A DNA stretch of 64,000 nucleotides from Labia minor (taxonomy: Eukaryota; Arthropoda; Insecta; Dermaptera; Spongiphoridae): the NCBI GenBank assembly GCA_963082975.1, contig OY720345.1, positions 26,916,611-26,980,610 on the forward strand, read 5' to 3'. The translations under genes were made by a program, and so were the position numbers. Below the pieces are notes generated by a model. It did not search any database. It saw only the letters and a program-made list of their open reading frames with translations, and had not been told where the DNA came from. This document shows, piece after piece, positions 33,306-45,240 of this stretch (its first letter is position 1; the number at the start of each line of letters is the position of its first letter).

Positions 33306-34500
33306 AAACTTATTAATTATAAATAGTGGTAGTGTACTTTTAGTGAGTGATAATTAATAATTAATTGTATATACTTTTTTTTTATTTTTTTCTATTCAAT
33401 AGTAGAATATATATATTAAATATGATAAGCTTGACAAATTTAACTTTATAATTTTAATATTTATATTTATAAATTTAAAATTTAAAATTTATAAGTTCAA
33501 ATATTCTATAACAGTGTTCTATATTAATATTGTTATGAATATATAACATTTGTGTGTGTGTCGTTTAACCATGAAAAATCATAAAATAAAAATATAATTT
33601 CATAAATAATGTTAGATTGATTGATGAAATAATGTTTTATTTAAGATAATATAGTTAAATTAACATAAATTGAATTAAATAAGTATAATACTTGAATACT
33701 TAACAAAAGAAAAATCAAAATAAAAGCTTTTTTTAATTAATTTATATTACGAGTAATTCAAAAGAACTGTACTGATTGGAACTATTGGAAAACTTTGACC
33801 TTTCTGAAAATCAAATTCGTTAGAATCTCTAAATTGAAGAAAATAATAAAATTATTATACCATATTATGAAATATCTGTTTTATTTCTATTTGAAAGTAA
33901 AAAATTGATAGGTATACATCCAAAAATTCACTTTACATATTTATATTCCCAAATGAAAATAATTATACATAAAAAAACTCTAGATTATAGATTTTTTTAG
34001 TATTTTTTTTTGTTTGCTTGTTTAAAAAATTAAAGATACATTTTAGCTGAATATGCGGGAGTTGATGTGGGGGAGGACGTAAAATAAAAATGCTTTTTAT
34101 TCTATTATCATCATTATTGTCATTTAGTTCGTTTTTTACGAAATTGTTTACGGATATTGGTAATAATAATGAAAAGTCTCCCTTTGTTTTAATTCCTTTA
34201 TGTCATTTTATGTTATTTTATGTGTATAAAATTATTTATTTTTTTTTTAATTCGTCCCCCTCTCTATTCACTCAGTAAATTTAATTTTAGAATTAGCACA
34301 AAGCGGATTTAATTAAAATTGAATTTATTTTTAAGTAATATATGTAAATGTTTTTACAATGAAATTTAATTGTATTAAAGTTAAATTGAACAATATTTTT
34401 GTTTCATTATATCTTTCTCAAGGTGTGGCCTTTTAATATTAGTATTTGCGAATAGACGCTGTAGATCATGAATAGCTTTAAAGAGAAATTTTTAATTATT
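33306..34500. other. AT-rich stretch without recognised gene
   Basis: No domain-bearing ORF. Confidence 0.5.
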
Positions 34501-34507
34501 ATTAGGC

Positions 34508-34575
34508 CCGAGCTCGAGTTTTCAGTGTGGTAGACTGTCGTGCTAACCACCAAATCACTACAAGAGTCGGGCTTT
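34508..34575 (-). repeat. tRNA-like sequence, SINE head or tRNA pseudogene
   Basis: On the minus strand GCCCGACTCTTGTAGTGATT continues to GGTGGTTAGCACGACAGTC and ends CTCGAGCTCGGGC. The ends can pair (GCCCGA with TCGGGC) like an acceptor stem. The T-loop-like part is degenerate. Confidence 0.45.
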
Positions 34576-34605
34576 TTATTTATTTATTTATTATTATTAT
34601 TATTT

Positions 34606-34641
34606 TTACCGACCGACGATAGTAAGGGAGGTATTGTTTTT
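34606..34641 (+). mobile_element. DINE-like family A, 5' end only
   Basis: TACCGACCGACGATAGTAAG and the next 13 bases match the 5' end of the copies at 8525 and 48771. The match ends at GTATTGTTTT. Confidence 0.75.
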
Positions 34642-35699
34642 TAATTTAATCAATTTGAATGAGGAAAATACATTAATTAATTTATTATGATACATGTCTT
34701 AATGTAATTTTATAATAAACATAATAATTATATTTTTAAATGTACCTAATTATTTATTAATTTTTATTTATTTTTTTTTAATTGTTAGATATCTTGTAGG
34801 AATTTGTTTTTAATTAAATAAAATGTATGTTTCAATTTCAAAAGCAAGTATTTATCTTTTATTGCTAGTGAAGGATATTTAAATTCTTTCTTCCTTTCAA
34901 ATTTATCCGAATGAAACGATAATTCCAATTGGCTTATTCACAAAATTAGATGCTTTAATTCACTAAAACTTTATTTATAAAGAGTTAATTATTAGTATGT
35001 ATTTAAAGAAAACAATTTTACATAATCATTAACGAAATTTATCTTATTCATCCAAAAGAGTCAAATAGATAAATAGCTTATTAATAGTCAACTATCGCCA
35101 AAAGTATTGGAGAGAATCGATTTATTGTATTTTCAATATTTTTTTCTGCTTGTTTGTCAGTGATTAACTGAACTAATTAGTCACTTGTCAGTTCAGTAGA
35201 GTTTTCGGATCCTGGTTAAATTGCCAATGGACAGGACATTTTACTTTTCGATTATTTAGATGATTCCGAAACTCATAATCATTGTAAAATGATAACAGTC
35301 ACTTTGAAATATGAACAGAGATAGTATTTTGTACTTATCGCAAATAAAGTGTATATCGACTTTTTTTCATTGAAAATTTGATCCAATCTTTGATTCTGTT
35401 GAATTGTGAATAAACATGTTATAAAAAAAAATTTATATATTTAAATATAAAATTTAAATAATCTCTCCATCTTGTAATAAAATACATATAATATAATAGA
35501 ATGTGTTATTGTTAATTGAAACTAATATTTTAACTATATCATAGATACATAAATTGCATAATAGGATCTAATCTGTAATTCAATTAAAAGATTAAATGAT
35601 GAATAATAAACAAATAAGATTTTGACATTAATTTAAATCAAAATAATTTATTTGAATTATTTTTGACCTGGGAAATACCTTTAAAATAATAAATTAATA
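34642..35699. other. AT-rich stretch without recognised gene
   Basis: Upstream flank of the tRNA gene; nothing else recognised. Confidence 0.5.
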
Positions 35700-35779
35700 G
35701 GTAGCGTGGCCGAGCGGTCTAAGGCGCTGGTTTTAGGCACCAGTCCGAAAGGGCGTGGGTTCGAATCCCACCGCTGCCA
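35700..35779 (+). tRNA. tRNA-Leu(UAG)
   Basis: Eighty bases without an intron. The acceptor GGTAGCG pairs with CGCTGCC (one G-U), followed by discriminator A. The A box is in TGGCCGAGCGGTCTAAGGCG. The anticodon stem CTGGT/ACCAG encloses the loop TTTAGGC, giving anticodon TAG, which reads CUA. The long variable arm TCCGAAAGGGC is that of a class II (Leu/Ser) tRNA. The T arm GTGGG-TTCGAAT-CCCAC holds the B box. All stems are intact, so it looks functional. CCA is not encoded, as expected in a eukaryote. Confidence 0.97.
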
Positions 35780-35784
35780 GTAAA

Positions 35785-35790
35785 TTTTTT
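35785..35790 (+). terminator. Pol III terminator of tRNA-Leu
   Basis: A run of six T five bases after the tRNA end. Confidence 0.85.
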
Positions 35791-36678
35791 AAAAAACTAA
35801 ATTTTATATAATTTATATTAATTATATTAATATTTATTTAATAATATTAGATATTAATTAATTAATTAATAATAATAATAAATTATTTAAACGATAAAAT
35901 CTCAGGAAAATTATCTATTTTACTTAAAAAATTATAGTTTTAATTTATAATTTATCGTTTAAAGATTATAATTGATTATAAATATAAAATTTAAATTTAG
36001 ATTAACAAATTGAGTAATTAATAAATTGTAGTGATAACTAAATAATGGATAATTAAATTTATTTTAAAATTATTGATTTATTTTTTAGAAAAGCCTTTTG
36101 ATATGTTGGTTGCATAACTTTCTGGTATTTTTCATATCAAAACAATTGAACAATTTTATTTTGGGGTGCACTGTGACTTATTGTTATGTTATTTCAAATC
36201 TATTGTATAATTATTACAATTTTGTTAATATATTCATTAAATTTCATATTATTTAAAATAAAAACTTTATTTTTTTACTTTACTTTTTCTATTAATTTTC
36301 AAAAAAAAAAAAAAAAAAAAACTTTCTTTTGTTATAAGTAAACTTGATAAGTCAATATTCTGGTTAGAAATTATAAAAGATCCCAATTTTTGTTGTCTTC
36401 TATCAGAGTAAGTATAAAAATATAAAAAGTGATCCCATTTGGACGATTAAGTTTTGTTTTATACTCTCGTGCTCTCTTTTTCTTAAGTTAAAAGTTTAGT
36501 TTCGCAAGTTATTTACTTATTCAGTCGAATGGTGGATGAACAAGTCGCGTATTTAAAGCGCTTTTCCATCTCATCCTTCACTCAAGTTTTATTTATGGGT
36601 CCGAGGGTGTAACGAGAGATTAGCTGGCTTTCCATAGAACCGATAGACTTGAGTCTATTTATCAAAGGAGAGGGGTTT

Positions 36679-36709
<31 letters not shown>

Positions 36710-36759
36710 GAATGACGAACGGATTTAAAAGGCTGTGATTAATTTCATTGGGTTGACAG
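35791..36759. other. AT-rich stretch with homopolymer tracts
   Basis: A-run at 36301-36320 and a long T-run at about 36682-36709. If the next entry is an exon, this is its upstream intron. Confidence 0.5.
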
Positions 36760-36875
36760 GCGTGGTGGCTCGTCTTCCTCGACAGTCGTCGTTGCAAACG
36801 CCTGCGGTGGCTGCAGCGAGCAGACAACAGGAGCTGCCAGGACCGCCACCCCCATACGACGCTGTCGTCAACAAG
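36760..36875 (+). CDS. Candidate internal exon, proline-rich with a PPxY motif
   Basis: A GC-rich island bounded by a 3' splice site (TTGACAG before 36760) and a 5' splice site (GTAATC at 36876). The exon of 116 bases starts with two bases of a split codon and ends on the codon boundary AAG, giving 38 residues. The peptide runs VVARLPRQ, an Ala/Gln-rich middle, then GPPPPYDAVV. PPPPY is a PPxY motif, a ligand of WW domains such as those of Nedd4 ligases; it is common in cytoplasmic tails of membrane proteins. The host protein is not recognised. The coding call rests on codon-like composition, splice signals and the motif; no neighbouring exon is certain. Confidence 0.55.
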
Positions 36876-37589
36876 GTAATCCCTCATCATCCCTTTATCA
36901 TTTGATGAAAGAGAAAATCGTCTATAATTTTTTCGAATTTTATTATTTTTTTTTTTATGATACATAATATAATTTATTTATTTAATTCACACATTGAGAT
37001 ATTAAATAAAAAATTTCTACTAATTGAATTAAATAATTGAATATTATTTAATGTAATTTAATCATTTAGAATTAATGAATTAATTATATACGTCTATACA
37101 CGATTTTTCTAAATAAACAAATACTTTATTATAATTAAAGATAGGAGAAAATATTTTATGATCCGCAAAATTTAAAAAAATATTATACATATAGCCAACA
37201 TTTATTTCTATAAGCCTTATTTAAGGGTTTATTAAATGCATTCATGTCTAACACTCTGAAATGTTGGACATGGAATGTTCATTATCATGATATCCATGGT
37301 GTAATGAATACATAGAATGACGGTGTCAGATGTCCTATTTGCATTCCCATTTCCCCACTCAACATATCCCTAAAAAAAATTTCAATAACTACTATATATA
37401 GTAAAAGTCATTAATGAAGTAATTATTACATATAAAACACAATATTACAAATTAATAAGATTATTATATTTAACTATTATTATATTATCTATTATTTATT
37501 ATTTATTTTTAAATAACTTTATACTAAATATTGTCATTTAGAAAATAGTTCAGCAGTTCTTAAGACTTCCAGATGGTCTTCGTTTCGGT
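36876..37589. other. AT-rich stretch, intron of the candidate gene if the exon is real
   Basis: No other exon-like sequence is visible. Confidence 0.5.
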
Positions 37590-38030
37590 AAATACGACAA
37601 ATATCTTTAAAAAATTATTTTATTTTTCAACGTAGTCCCCTCTATACACTTTGTCCAACGTTTAGCCAATTTTTTTTTATCCCTGCCAAAGATTAAGATT
37701 TGTCGAGGACATCAAAGTAGGTATTTTTTTGTGAGATGATTTCATTGTTGCAGTCGAATCTCTTTCCGACGAGCCATTTCTTTAGGTTTGGAAACAAGAA
37801 ATAGTTACTAGGGGCTAAATCCGAAGAATAGGGTGGATAAGGAAGCACTTTTTTCCATTTTCTTCTCAAATCACGTGGTAATCTGCTATTAATGGATGTC
37901 AAACAAAAACTAAAAGACCCAGCTGGTCCAAATTTCAACAGAAGTCAGCTGATAGTTGCCTACTGACAGTTTCCATTTCGTTTAAGAGAATGGAAATTTA
38001 AAGAGACTTCATCTGCCCTCAGATTTTTAG
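37590..38030 (-). mobile_element. mariner element with internally deleted transposase
   Basis: The minus-strand frame 37938-37693 encodes an N-terminal scrap joined to KVLPYPPYSSDLAPSNYFLF, NLKKWLVGKRF and YFDVLDKS. These are the C-terminal third of a mariner transposase around the third catalytic Asp (SSDLAPS). The first two catalytic regions are deleted. Related deleted copies are at 12604-12791 and 52236-52619. Confidence 0.75.
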
Positions 38031-38043
38031 TAACGAAATCATT

Positions 38044-38120
38044 TTAGTGGTACCTAAGCTTTTGAATGGAGGTTTCTGTGGCACCTACTTCAAAAAGTTT
38101 TAGAACCCCTGTCCTATATA
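38044..38120 (-). mobile_element. Single hAT-like end
   Basis: Minus strand reads CAGGGGTTCTAAAACTTTTT from about 38114. It resembles a hAT terminus; no partner end found. Confidence 0.4.
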
Positions 38121-38364
38121 TTTTTATACGATTGTTAACATAATATAATTGAGTATATAATTTCTGTGAATAGATTCTTCTGATGTCTCCATACACGCAA
38201 AATAAATCTTTAATAGTAACATAGTTATTATACAAAAAAAGGAAGAGAGAAAAAGATGCAGAATCACAACTATGGTTTTTAGCATAAAAAGACAATGTCA
38301 ATTTTCCTGAAAGGCGGAGCGTTCGAAAGACTATAAAGGGTGACAAATACAAATCCTCCCCCAG

Positions 38365-38438
38365 GTCTCTACGTCATCAATTATTCTAACGACTCAGTCG
38401 TGATGGCTGCACCAGAGCACATAAAATGTTCTAAATAA
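38365..38438 (+). CDS. Possible terminal exon
   Basis: After a good 3' splice site (CCTCCCCCAG), two frames are open: one spelling LYVINYSNDSVVMAAPEH and so on to TAA at 38438, and one in phase with the exon at 36760-36875 that stops at 38403 (VSTSSIILTTQS). The first is longer and looks more protein-like but would need a different upstream phase. Either may be chance in this AT-rich context. Confidence 0.3.
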
Positions 38439-39207
38439 CCTACTTGGAGTGGAGATTGTTGTTGTGGCTTTTACAGCCACTCAATGAGAAGTAAGCAAGT
38501 CATTGGAATAGACAATTCAAATATATAGAGAAAAAGTCCATTAATATTATTTTATTTCACATTATTTTTAAATTTGAAAATATATATAATAGTTTTATAT
38601 AGTAGATATACTGTATTATTTGATATGAATTCATTTTTATAATAAAAAGTGTGTTAATAAATGATTGCTTATACTTTAGTATATATACAACATAGTATCT
38701 ATCTAGAATTCAAAATTGTCAAATTAATCTTATTTTAAAGTAATAAAGTCTTGTAAATCGACAACATTAACAATGAATGTATACCTAGACAAAATGTAAA
38801 ATAACGATAACTAATTTTCTAAATGAATCAAAAAAATATAAATTTAAATACTTACTATATTACAATATTACAATATATACAGTCAGTTTCAAAGAGTGAG
38901 TTTGCTTATAATTAATCTAATTAGATGCAATAAATAAAATAATAACAAAATATTTAGCATCTGTCAAGCAACCTAATAGATTTTCGATAAGATGATTTAT
39001 AATTCAATATTTTATAAATATTTTATTATTGGCCATATATTTGTTAATATGTATTTATATATTATATTAAATCAGAGAAGGACATTGATAAAGTATCTGA
39101 GAGCCGCATTCTGGCTTTTTATATTATGTATTATGAAGAGACAAATTGTTGTTCGGAGCAACATATTTTAAATTTAAAATCATATGACTACACAAGACTA
39201 TAATATT

Positions 39208-39258
<51 letters not shown>

Positions 39259-39299
39259 ATAATAATGCTAATATAATACATATATACAGATAAAAATGT
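38439..39299. other. AT-rich stretch with AT microsatellite
   Basis: (AT)n at 39212-39254. No gene recognised. Confidence 0.5.
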
Positions 39300-39508
39300 A
39301 CATCCTATGAAAGAACAGAGCCTATCAAGTCAGTTGTCTCCTAAGTGGGGTGAATTGTGTGATCAGTACAACAGATCCATTTATCCTTAATCTTGATTTT
39401 CTTGAATAAGGGCGCTACTTTTGACTTCAAGTAGTTTCTCAATTTTTTCAGTTCCCATAGAAGAAAGAATTTTCCTTGCGAGGCCTGGGACTTGAACCCT
39501 GGACTATA
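39300..39508 (-). repeat. SINE-like fragment, cut by the Tigger-like element
   Basis: On the minus strand GGGTTCAAGTCCCAGGCCTC contains a clean Pol III B box, followed by ACTTGAAGTCAAAAGTAGCG and CAAGAAAATCAAGATTAAGG. It matches 10390-10620 on the other strand. Its 5' side ends exactly at the TA target of the element at 39511, so the missing A-box part was separated or lost by that insertion. Confidence 0.6.
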
Positions 39509-39510
39509 TA

Positions 39511-40841
39511 AGGTAAAAGTACCAGGTAATGGACCACTATGCCAGTAATTGACCATTTGATAAATTTGATAAATTTTTCATCAAAATATGCTTTTTAATT
39601 TTAAATTATTCAAGACGAGCCTCTTCTAGATTGCTTAACAATGAAACAGAAACCAATCGCTGCATTTATAATATAATCGTGAATTTTTCAGAACACGAGG
39701 TAAGCGTTATTGCATTTTAAGGTTAGTTTCTTAGGCTAAACGTTACACTTTATTCACTTTATTTTCATTATATTATGTTTTATTTAATAACAATTTCAAA
39801 CCAAAAGTTCAATTCTATAGTTGATACTAAAAATTATATTAATTAATTTGAAATATTTTCCTTATGTGATCATTAACAATTATCAAGATCCATTTCTGAA
39901 ACAAGTTTCACATTTTTTTTTTTAGAAATTGACCGGGGTAGTCAATTACTTAAATATTCGTATTAATACTATAATAAATATCTTTTATTAAATTTATGTA
40001 TTATTTAAATAAGAATAAGAAAATATTAAAAATAAGCAACTTTAGAGAGGCATAGGAAAAAGATATGAAGGAAAAAGTTGGATAGCAAAAAAAGATAAAG
40101 GGAGGAAAGACAGTTTATAAGGAACGAGTTAATAGTTCTGAATATTGTGACTTCAGTTTTAAAATATCACACAGATGAAAATAATTATCTTAAAGTCAGT
40201 GATGAAGATCAGAATACTCTAAAATTCAATGGTTGCATGTTCGAAAAAAGATAAAAAAATTGTGTTGTTTTTCTTTATAAAAGAGATAACTTTCCCGGAA
40301 AAATGATACAATTTACTGAAGATGAAGCTACAATTTCATCGATGGAGAATACAAGAGATTTATGGATATGTCCAAAAACTTCTGACAACCTTGATTACAA
40401 TTGGAATAGCGTAGTAGGCACCTCGAGTAATTAGGAAAACAAGAAATGCTAACTGACATGAGCTGTCAATATAAAGAATAATTATAATAAAATAAATTTT
40501 AAGAAATTATATATATATATATATTAATAAAACCAATCCTTAGTGCATTTTATTCCATTTATTTATTTTAAACTCATGTTAGGTTGATGGTCAATTACTG
40601 GATCAAAATATGGTCAACCACTAAAACTTTAGATTTTCAGATGGTCAACTACTAGAACAAAAAAATAGGTTTAGGAAAAATTTTTAAATAAATATTTAAA
40701 TATTTAAACATTAACCGAATATTTGTGTTATAGTGATAATTAAAAATAGTTGTTTTGTTGTTATTCTCACTTTTATTACAGAATAATAGTATTTTTTATG
40801 AAAATTTCTATTAAGACGGTCCACCACTGGTATGTTTACCT
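39511..40841 (+). mobile_element. Tigger/pogo-like DNA transposon, decayed
   Basis: Ends read inward: AGGTAAAAGTACCAGGTAAT and AGGTAAACATACCAGTGGTG, both followed by GGACC, flanked by TA (39509-39510 and 40842-40843). Subterminal GGTCAATTACTGG-type repeats occur near 39548, 39937 and 40588. It contains transposase relics described next. TA target and the C-terminal protein motif suggest the pogo/Tigger branch of Tc1/mariner. Confidence 0.65.
40174..40434 (+). pseudogene. Transposase C-terminal relic of the Tigger/pogo-like element
   Basis: The plus strand has two open pieces in different frames: DENNYLKVSDEDQNTLKF from about 40175, and after a frameshift NFPGKMIQFTEDEA to DLWICPKTSDNLDYNW, ending at 40434. 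The second piece resembles the small C-terminal segment (YPGKV, a WKWP-like block, a D..WY..W block) found after DDE_1 in many Tigger-like transposases; I know this from memory only. A homolog of the first piece lies at 59268-59360. Confidence 0.5.
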
Positions 40842-40843
40842 TA

Positions 40844-42299
40844 TGTATGTATATATTCGTCAGGTTTAGATGCCATATTAATGAAAAACGCGGAAACTTT
40901 ATATATGACCTACTACCTATATAATTTATCCACCCAAAGTGCTCAAATACCTTCAGGGCTTTTGCTATTTAATAAAGGAAAGATCCAATATCAGGAATGT
41001 CGAGTAAAATATCCAACCCCTAGTATAGTTTAGACTCGAGCGATTATTGACTGGCGTGAATCCAACTAAAAATTTTTAATCAAATCATTGCAATCAATTT
41101 GTTTCTCTTCTAAAAATATATATTTTGAATTTTTGAAATCAACATTGTTAAACTTTTTACTCTAATCGAAGAAAAATGTTTTTCAGCAAAAGAAATAAAT
41201 AAAATTATATATTATTATGATTATTATTATTGTCATCCAAGATTAAATTTTAGACATATTCCTTCTCTCCACTATTCACAAATATTTATTATATACTATT
41301 TTAAAATATATCCATTTACGATAAAAGTTTTCTATTAAAGATGACGATAATGTCCATTTGCTATATATCCACTACCACTAACTATCTGACTAACTTTCAT
41401 ACCCGAAAGTTATCTCATCGATTTAAGCGGTCCAAAGCACATACATACAAATTATTTTTCTGCATCTTCATATTATTTTTTTTTTTCTTTTTCTTTTTCT
41501 TTTTACATCTATTGCTAGAGTTTTGACTAACTTTTCTACTTTTCTACTTTTCCATTTTCATTTTACATTTTAATATATCTTTATTTGATCTGTATATATA
41601 TTATATCTGTATATATGTTTAAAATATATATTCTATAAACTTGAAAGAGACAAATACATTTTAATTTACACACATTTATTTTTAGAAGTATACCCCATAA
41701 ATATGAATATTATATGAATATATGTATTTACATTTATAAATCAATATTGTCAAATATTTTGTATATATGTATATTTTGGATTGATAGTACAAATAAGAGT
41801 GTATATTTATTTGTAAACAATTTTTTTTTAAGGTTCACGTCACTAAAAAAAGTACTATTTAATTTTCTTTACCGTTTTTTATGTAAATAAACTTTATGAC
41901 TTGATTAAAGCAATAAAACGTATTTAACGATCAATTTAAATTAAACGTTGATAAATTCATAAAACGTATTCCCTCCATAAATTATGATTTGTTATACTAT
42001 TATAATTTCCTTCAATAAAATAGGTTACATCCTTCCGATAGATGTAAAAGAATATATTATACTACCTATAGTATATTTATTTATTTGTTTGATTTTAAGC
42101 GAAATAAAAAAATATAAATATTTCTTCGTTTTATTTTATATTCTACTTAGAGAATAAATACAAAAATTAATTTCATTTCGATTAAATAGAAATTAAATTT
42201 GTAAATAAATTACTTAACTTTTTTTTTATTTCATGAAAAATTACAAAATAAATCGAAAATAAATTAATATATAACCTCTACTATATATCTTGGTATAGA
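40844..42299. other. AT-rich stretch without recognised gene
   Basis: Only simple repeats and T-runs are visible (TTTTTC runs near 41475-41505). Confidence 0.5.
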
Positions 42300-42500
42300 A
42301 CTTTAAGTTGGCATTACTGTTCAAGTTGACGACCGATTTAACAGCTGTCAAGTGATTTATTCTCAGTTTGGTTTGGCAATTCTTCATGAATAGACTCACG
42401 CCTGAACAACGCTTGTAAATAGTGCAATTTTATTTCGAAAATAATGGTTCTGTGCGGAATACGTATCGTGCACTACGTCAACTAAGGACATTTTTTTAAC
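42300..42500 (+). pseudogene. DUF4817-type transposase N-terminus
   Basis: From the ATG at 42388 the frame reads MNRLTPEQRL, a stop codon, then IVQFYFENNGSVRNTYRALR. This is the N-terminal helix-turn-helix of IS630-type arthropod transposases. The in-frame TAA and lack of any downstream domain mark it as dead. It may be the same broad family as the C-terminus at 14744-15202, but from a different copy. Confidence 0.65.
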
Positions 42501-43138
42501 AAACGAAGGACAAAGAATACATTCTACTTAATGAAATCTATTCACAAGAATTGTGAGATATTTTTTTATTAAAAAAAATATTTTTTAAAGTTATTTCAAA
42601 TCAAATTTAAAAAAATACATTTTTTTATATATATTATTTTATATTTAATAAGTAAAAAGCTAATGAAAAATAAAATTATTATGATAGTAATTTATAAAGA
42701 AATTATGCCATCTAATTATTTTTTTTAAATTACTATTTTATGTGGTAATTAAGAGAATAAAAATTTAGTTATGTTTTTTAAGATAATATATAAATATAAA
42801 ATTTATTGTATAAAGGGTGTCTGGGATTGGGAAATTACATCCATTTATTCAACCATTTGATTAATAAAAAGAATAAAAGTTAAAGATTAAGAATAAAAGG
42901 GTTAAAGACTTTACTTCAATGTAAAATAAGACATGAAGTATGTTTCAGTGAAATTATGGGCTGAAGTATATTACATCTCATCTCTATGAATCTCTAATGA
43001 ATTAAAAAAAAAATAATAAGAAAAAAATCATTTAAATATCTAAATTAATTAAATATACCATTTTTATATTATAATAGAATATTCTTTGAATTATTCCTTG
43101 CAAATTTTAAAATAAACTTATCGACCATCTATATGTAG
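42501..43138. other. AT-rich stretch
   Basis: GGGTGTCTGGGATTGGG near 42816 may be a terminus of the preceding transposon; no matching opposite end was found. Confidence 0.4.
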
Positions 43139-43499
43139 GGCTGGGCCGTTCCTCAATTTTTGAGGAACTCGATACAGTTACAAGTTCCTGGAATGCGTTA
43201 CACTAACATTACAGTTCCTTAAAAAAAATTACTTTTAAATAATATCCGAGATGGCAACTCTCAAAATACCAACAATCTTAACAGAAACTTTTAGGATTAA
43301 GGGAAAAAGAATATTTAATATAAATTTGTTTAATTTTTATTTATAAAATTATATACGATTTTTAAATTATTTTATATACATTTATAATAAAACTTATTAA
43401 GGTAATATAATTAAACGATAATTTGTTAATAAACATATAATTCAACGAATCTTGATAATTAATACAGTATAGGCTATTAATGCTGACTGTGATTCAATC

Positions 43500-45031
43500 A
43501 ATATTATCAGAGGAAAAAATTTGATTTCCTTTTAAAAGAATTAATTGTTTAAATAATTCGTCAGATAAAGAAGATCTAGAGGGGGCATGTATATATGATG
43601 CAAAAGAAAATAACCTCAGATGAGCATAAATAAGTATTAAATTTAATAAATAATTTTTTTATTGTTGGGTAATTTCTTAAAGATTTCACATTTTTATTTT
43701 TGTCTTTCATAAAAGATACAAATTCAAAATCTGAATTTGTTTGAATTTTTTCTTCTTTTAGGCTAGAAAATATATTAAAATCATCTTCCTCTGAACTATT
43801 CTCAGAAGGCTCTTCTTTTTACTATCTCGAAAGAATCATTTTCACTAATGTTGAGAAAAATGTCTGTGTGTGTGTATGTGTGTGTGTGTGTGTGTATGTA
43901 TGTAACCAAGATTGAGCTAGAATGACGAAATTTGGTACATGGGCATTATTCAAAATTCGTAGTTTTCTATCAACTTTTGAGAAATGTAGCTCAACCGGAA
44001 GAGGGTCATTACTTACAACGTTTTGATTTTTTTTCCTCTAAAGTGACCGTAAAAATAAAGATATAAGTTTGATAATTTTTCACATTATTAAAAATTCTAT
44101 AAAACTACTATATATAGAATTTAAGCTTGATTGAATCGCTGAAAGTACCAGAATTAATTTTTTAACACTGCAAATCTCACACACAACGTGATGCCATCAA
44201 CAAAGAGCCAAACATGCGCTGGTTCAATAAATATTATTTATTAATTTTAATTTATAATTTAATTAATTTAATTTAATTTAAATCAATATATGTTATTTAA
44301 TCCAATTCAAATTTGCGAGATAGTCGAATGGAGACACTCCAGATTTTTTTAATAATTTTTTATGATTTTGAATTAAATTCAAAAATAAATTGTTTATTCT
44401 TATTTTTTTTCATCTAAATGTTCTGGAACCCATCTCATATTGAAAGATAGATATTTTTGTTCACTTTGTAAAAGATCCAATGCTTGTGCAATTGGCTTCA
44501 TTCATTTTATATATTCTTCTAAATAATCAAAGTCAATATCTCTAAATGCTTTTAGTCCGAGCTCCTTGCACAGAGTAAGTTTAGTTTTTCTTTATTCTTA
44601 AATATATGTTCAGTAGAATCGTATAAGGAATTCCATCTCGTTGAAACAGGATAAATAAGAAAACAATTTAAAATTTTACTTATCATTTCAGACGTTTTTG
44701 GTTTTCGCGAAATTGAAAAAAAAAAATCGGTAGGAACTTGTAACGTCTGGTACATACACTAGTTAATATTTTAATTTTTTCAGTGCTTTTGTCCAAGATT
44801 ATTATATAATAAATCAGCTTAGATATCATATACCATATACCAATTTTTTAAATTGTCTAATAAAATGTTAATTGAAACAAATATATATAAATAAATAAAA
44901 AGTAAACATAATCTAGAATGATTAATGAATTCACTTGGATTTTGCGACGAATAAAAAAACTTTTCAAAAAAATTCTTCAATTGATTGCAAAGTGCTGTTT
45001 CACCCACCCTAAGCAATTGAGATCCATTCAA
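43500..45031 (-). pseudogene. hAT transposase, decayed and interrupted
   Basis: Minus-strand pieces in order: LLRVGETALCNQLKNFFEKF (from 45020), then YPVSTRWNSLYDSTEHIF (about 44650), then KAFRDIDFDYLEEYIK, a stop and MKPIAQALDLLQSEQKYLS (about 44560-44430). After the 43821-44342 insert come NYPTIKKLFIKFNTYLCSSE and, in another frame, SDELFKQLILLKGNQ, the last two from the hATC dimerisation domain. Frameshifts and stops separate the pieces. The TRWNS and hATC motifs make the family call firm. Confidence 0.75.
43821..44342 (-). mobile_element. DINE-like family B copy, 3' part shortened
   Basis: Minus strand from CTGGAGTGTCTCCATTCG at 44342. The microsatellite lies at 43865-43904 (GT on the plus strand). 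Near the 3' end about 60 bp present in other copies are missing between AAAATGATTC and GAGATAGT. Confidence 0.7.
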
Positions 45032-45240
45032 TGAAATCTGTAAGCGTCTCTTTTTTTCAAACCTAAAAAAATTCTTAGTATTTTTTTTTAAAAAAAACAG
45101 AACAAAAAGCGGAATGAACCGATTTTGTGTTAATGAGATGATATTATGGTTTAAAATCCATTCTGGGAAGAAATAACGAGCAGACGCAAATAAATAAACA
45201 TTATATCTAATGTCTAAGTTATATTTTATTACATTGAGAG

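Larger units (their letters stand above)
43139..45240 (-). mobile_element. hAT transposon remnant with a DINE-like insert
   Basis: Left edge TAGGGCTGGGCCGTTCC (43136) looks like a hAT end. Transposase relics run on the minus strand from about 45031 to 43500, and a family B DINE-like copy sits at 43821-44342. The opposite terminus is not evident, so the right limit is approximate. Confidence 0.6.

Noticed and set aside
36582..36965. 127-codon minus-strand frame
   Set aside because: It runs through the long T-run as poly-Lys and shadows the candidate plus-strand exon.
39511..39556. An apparent Pol III A box (TGGCATAGTGG) upstream of the SINE-like B box
   Set aside because: These bases belong to the inverted terminal repeat of the Tigger-like element, as shown by the matching end at 40841.
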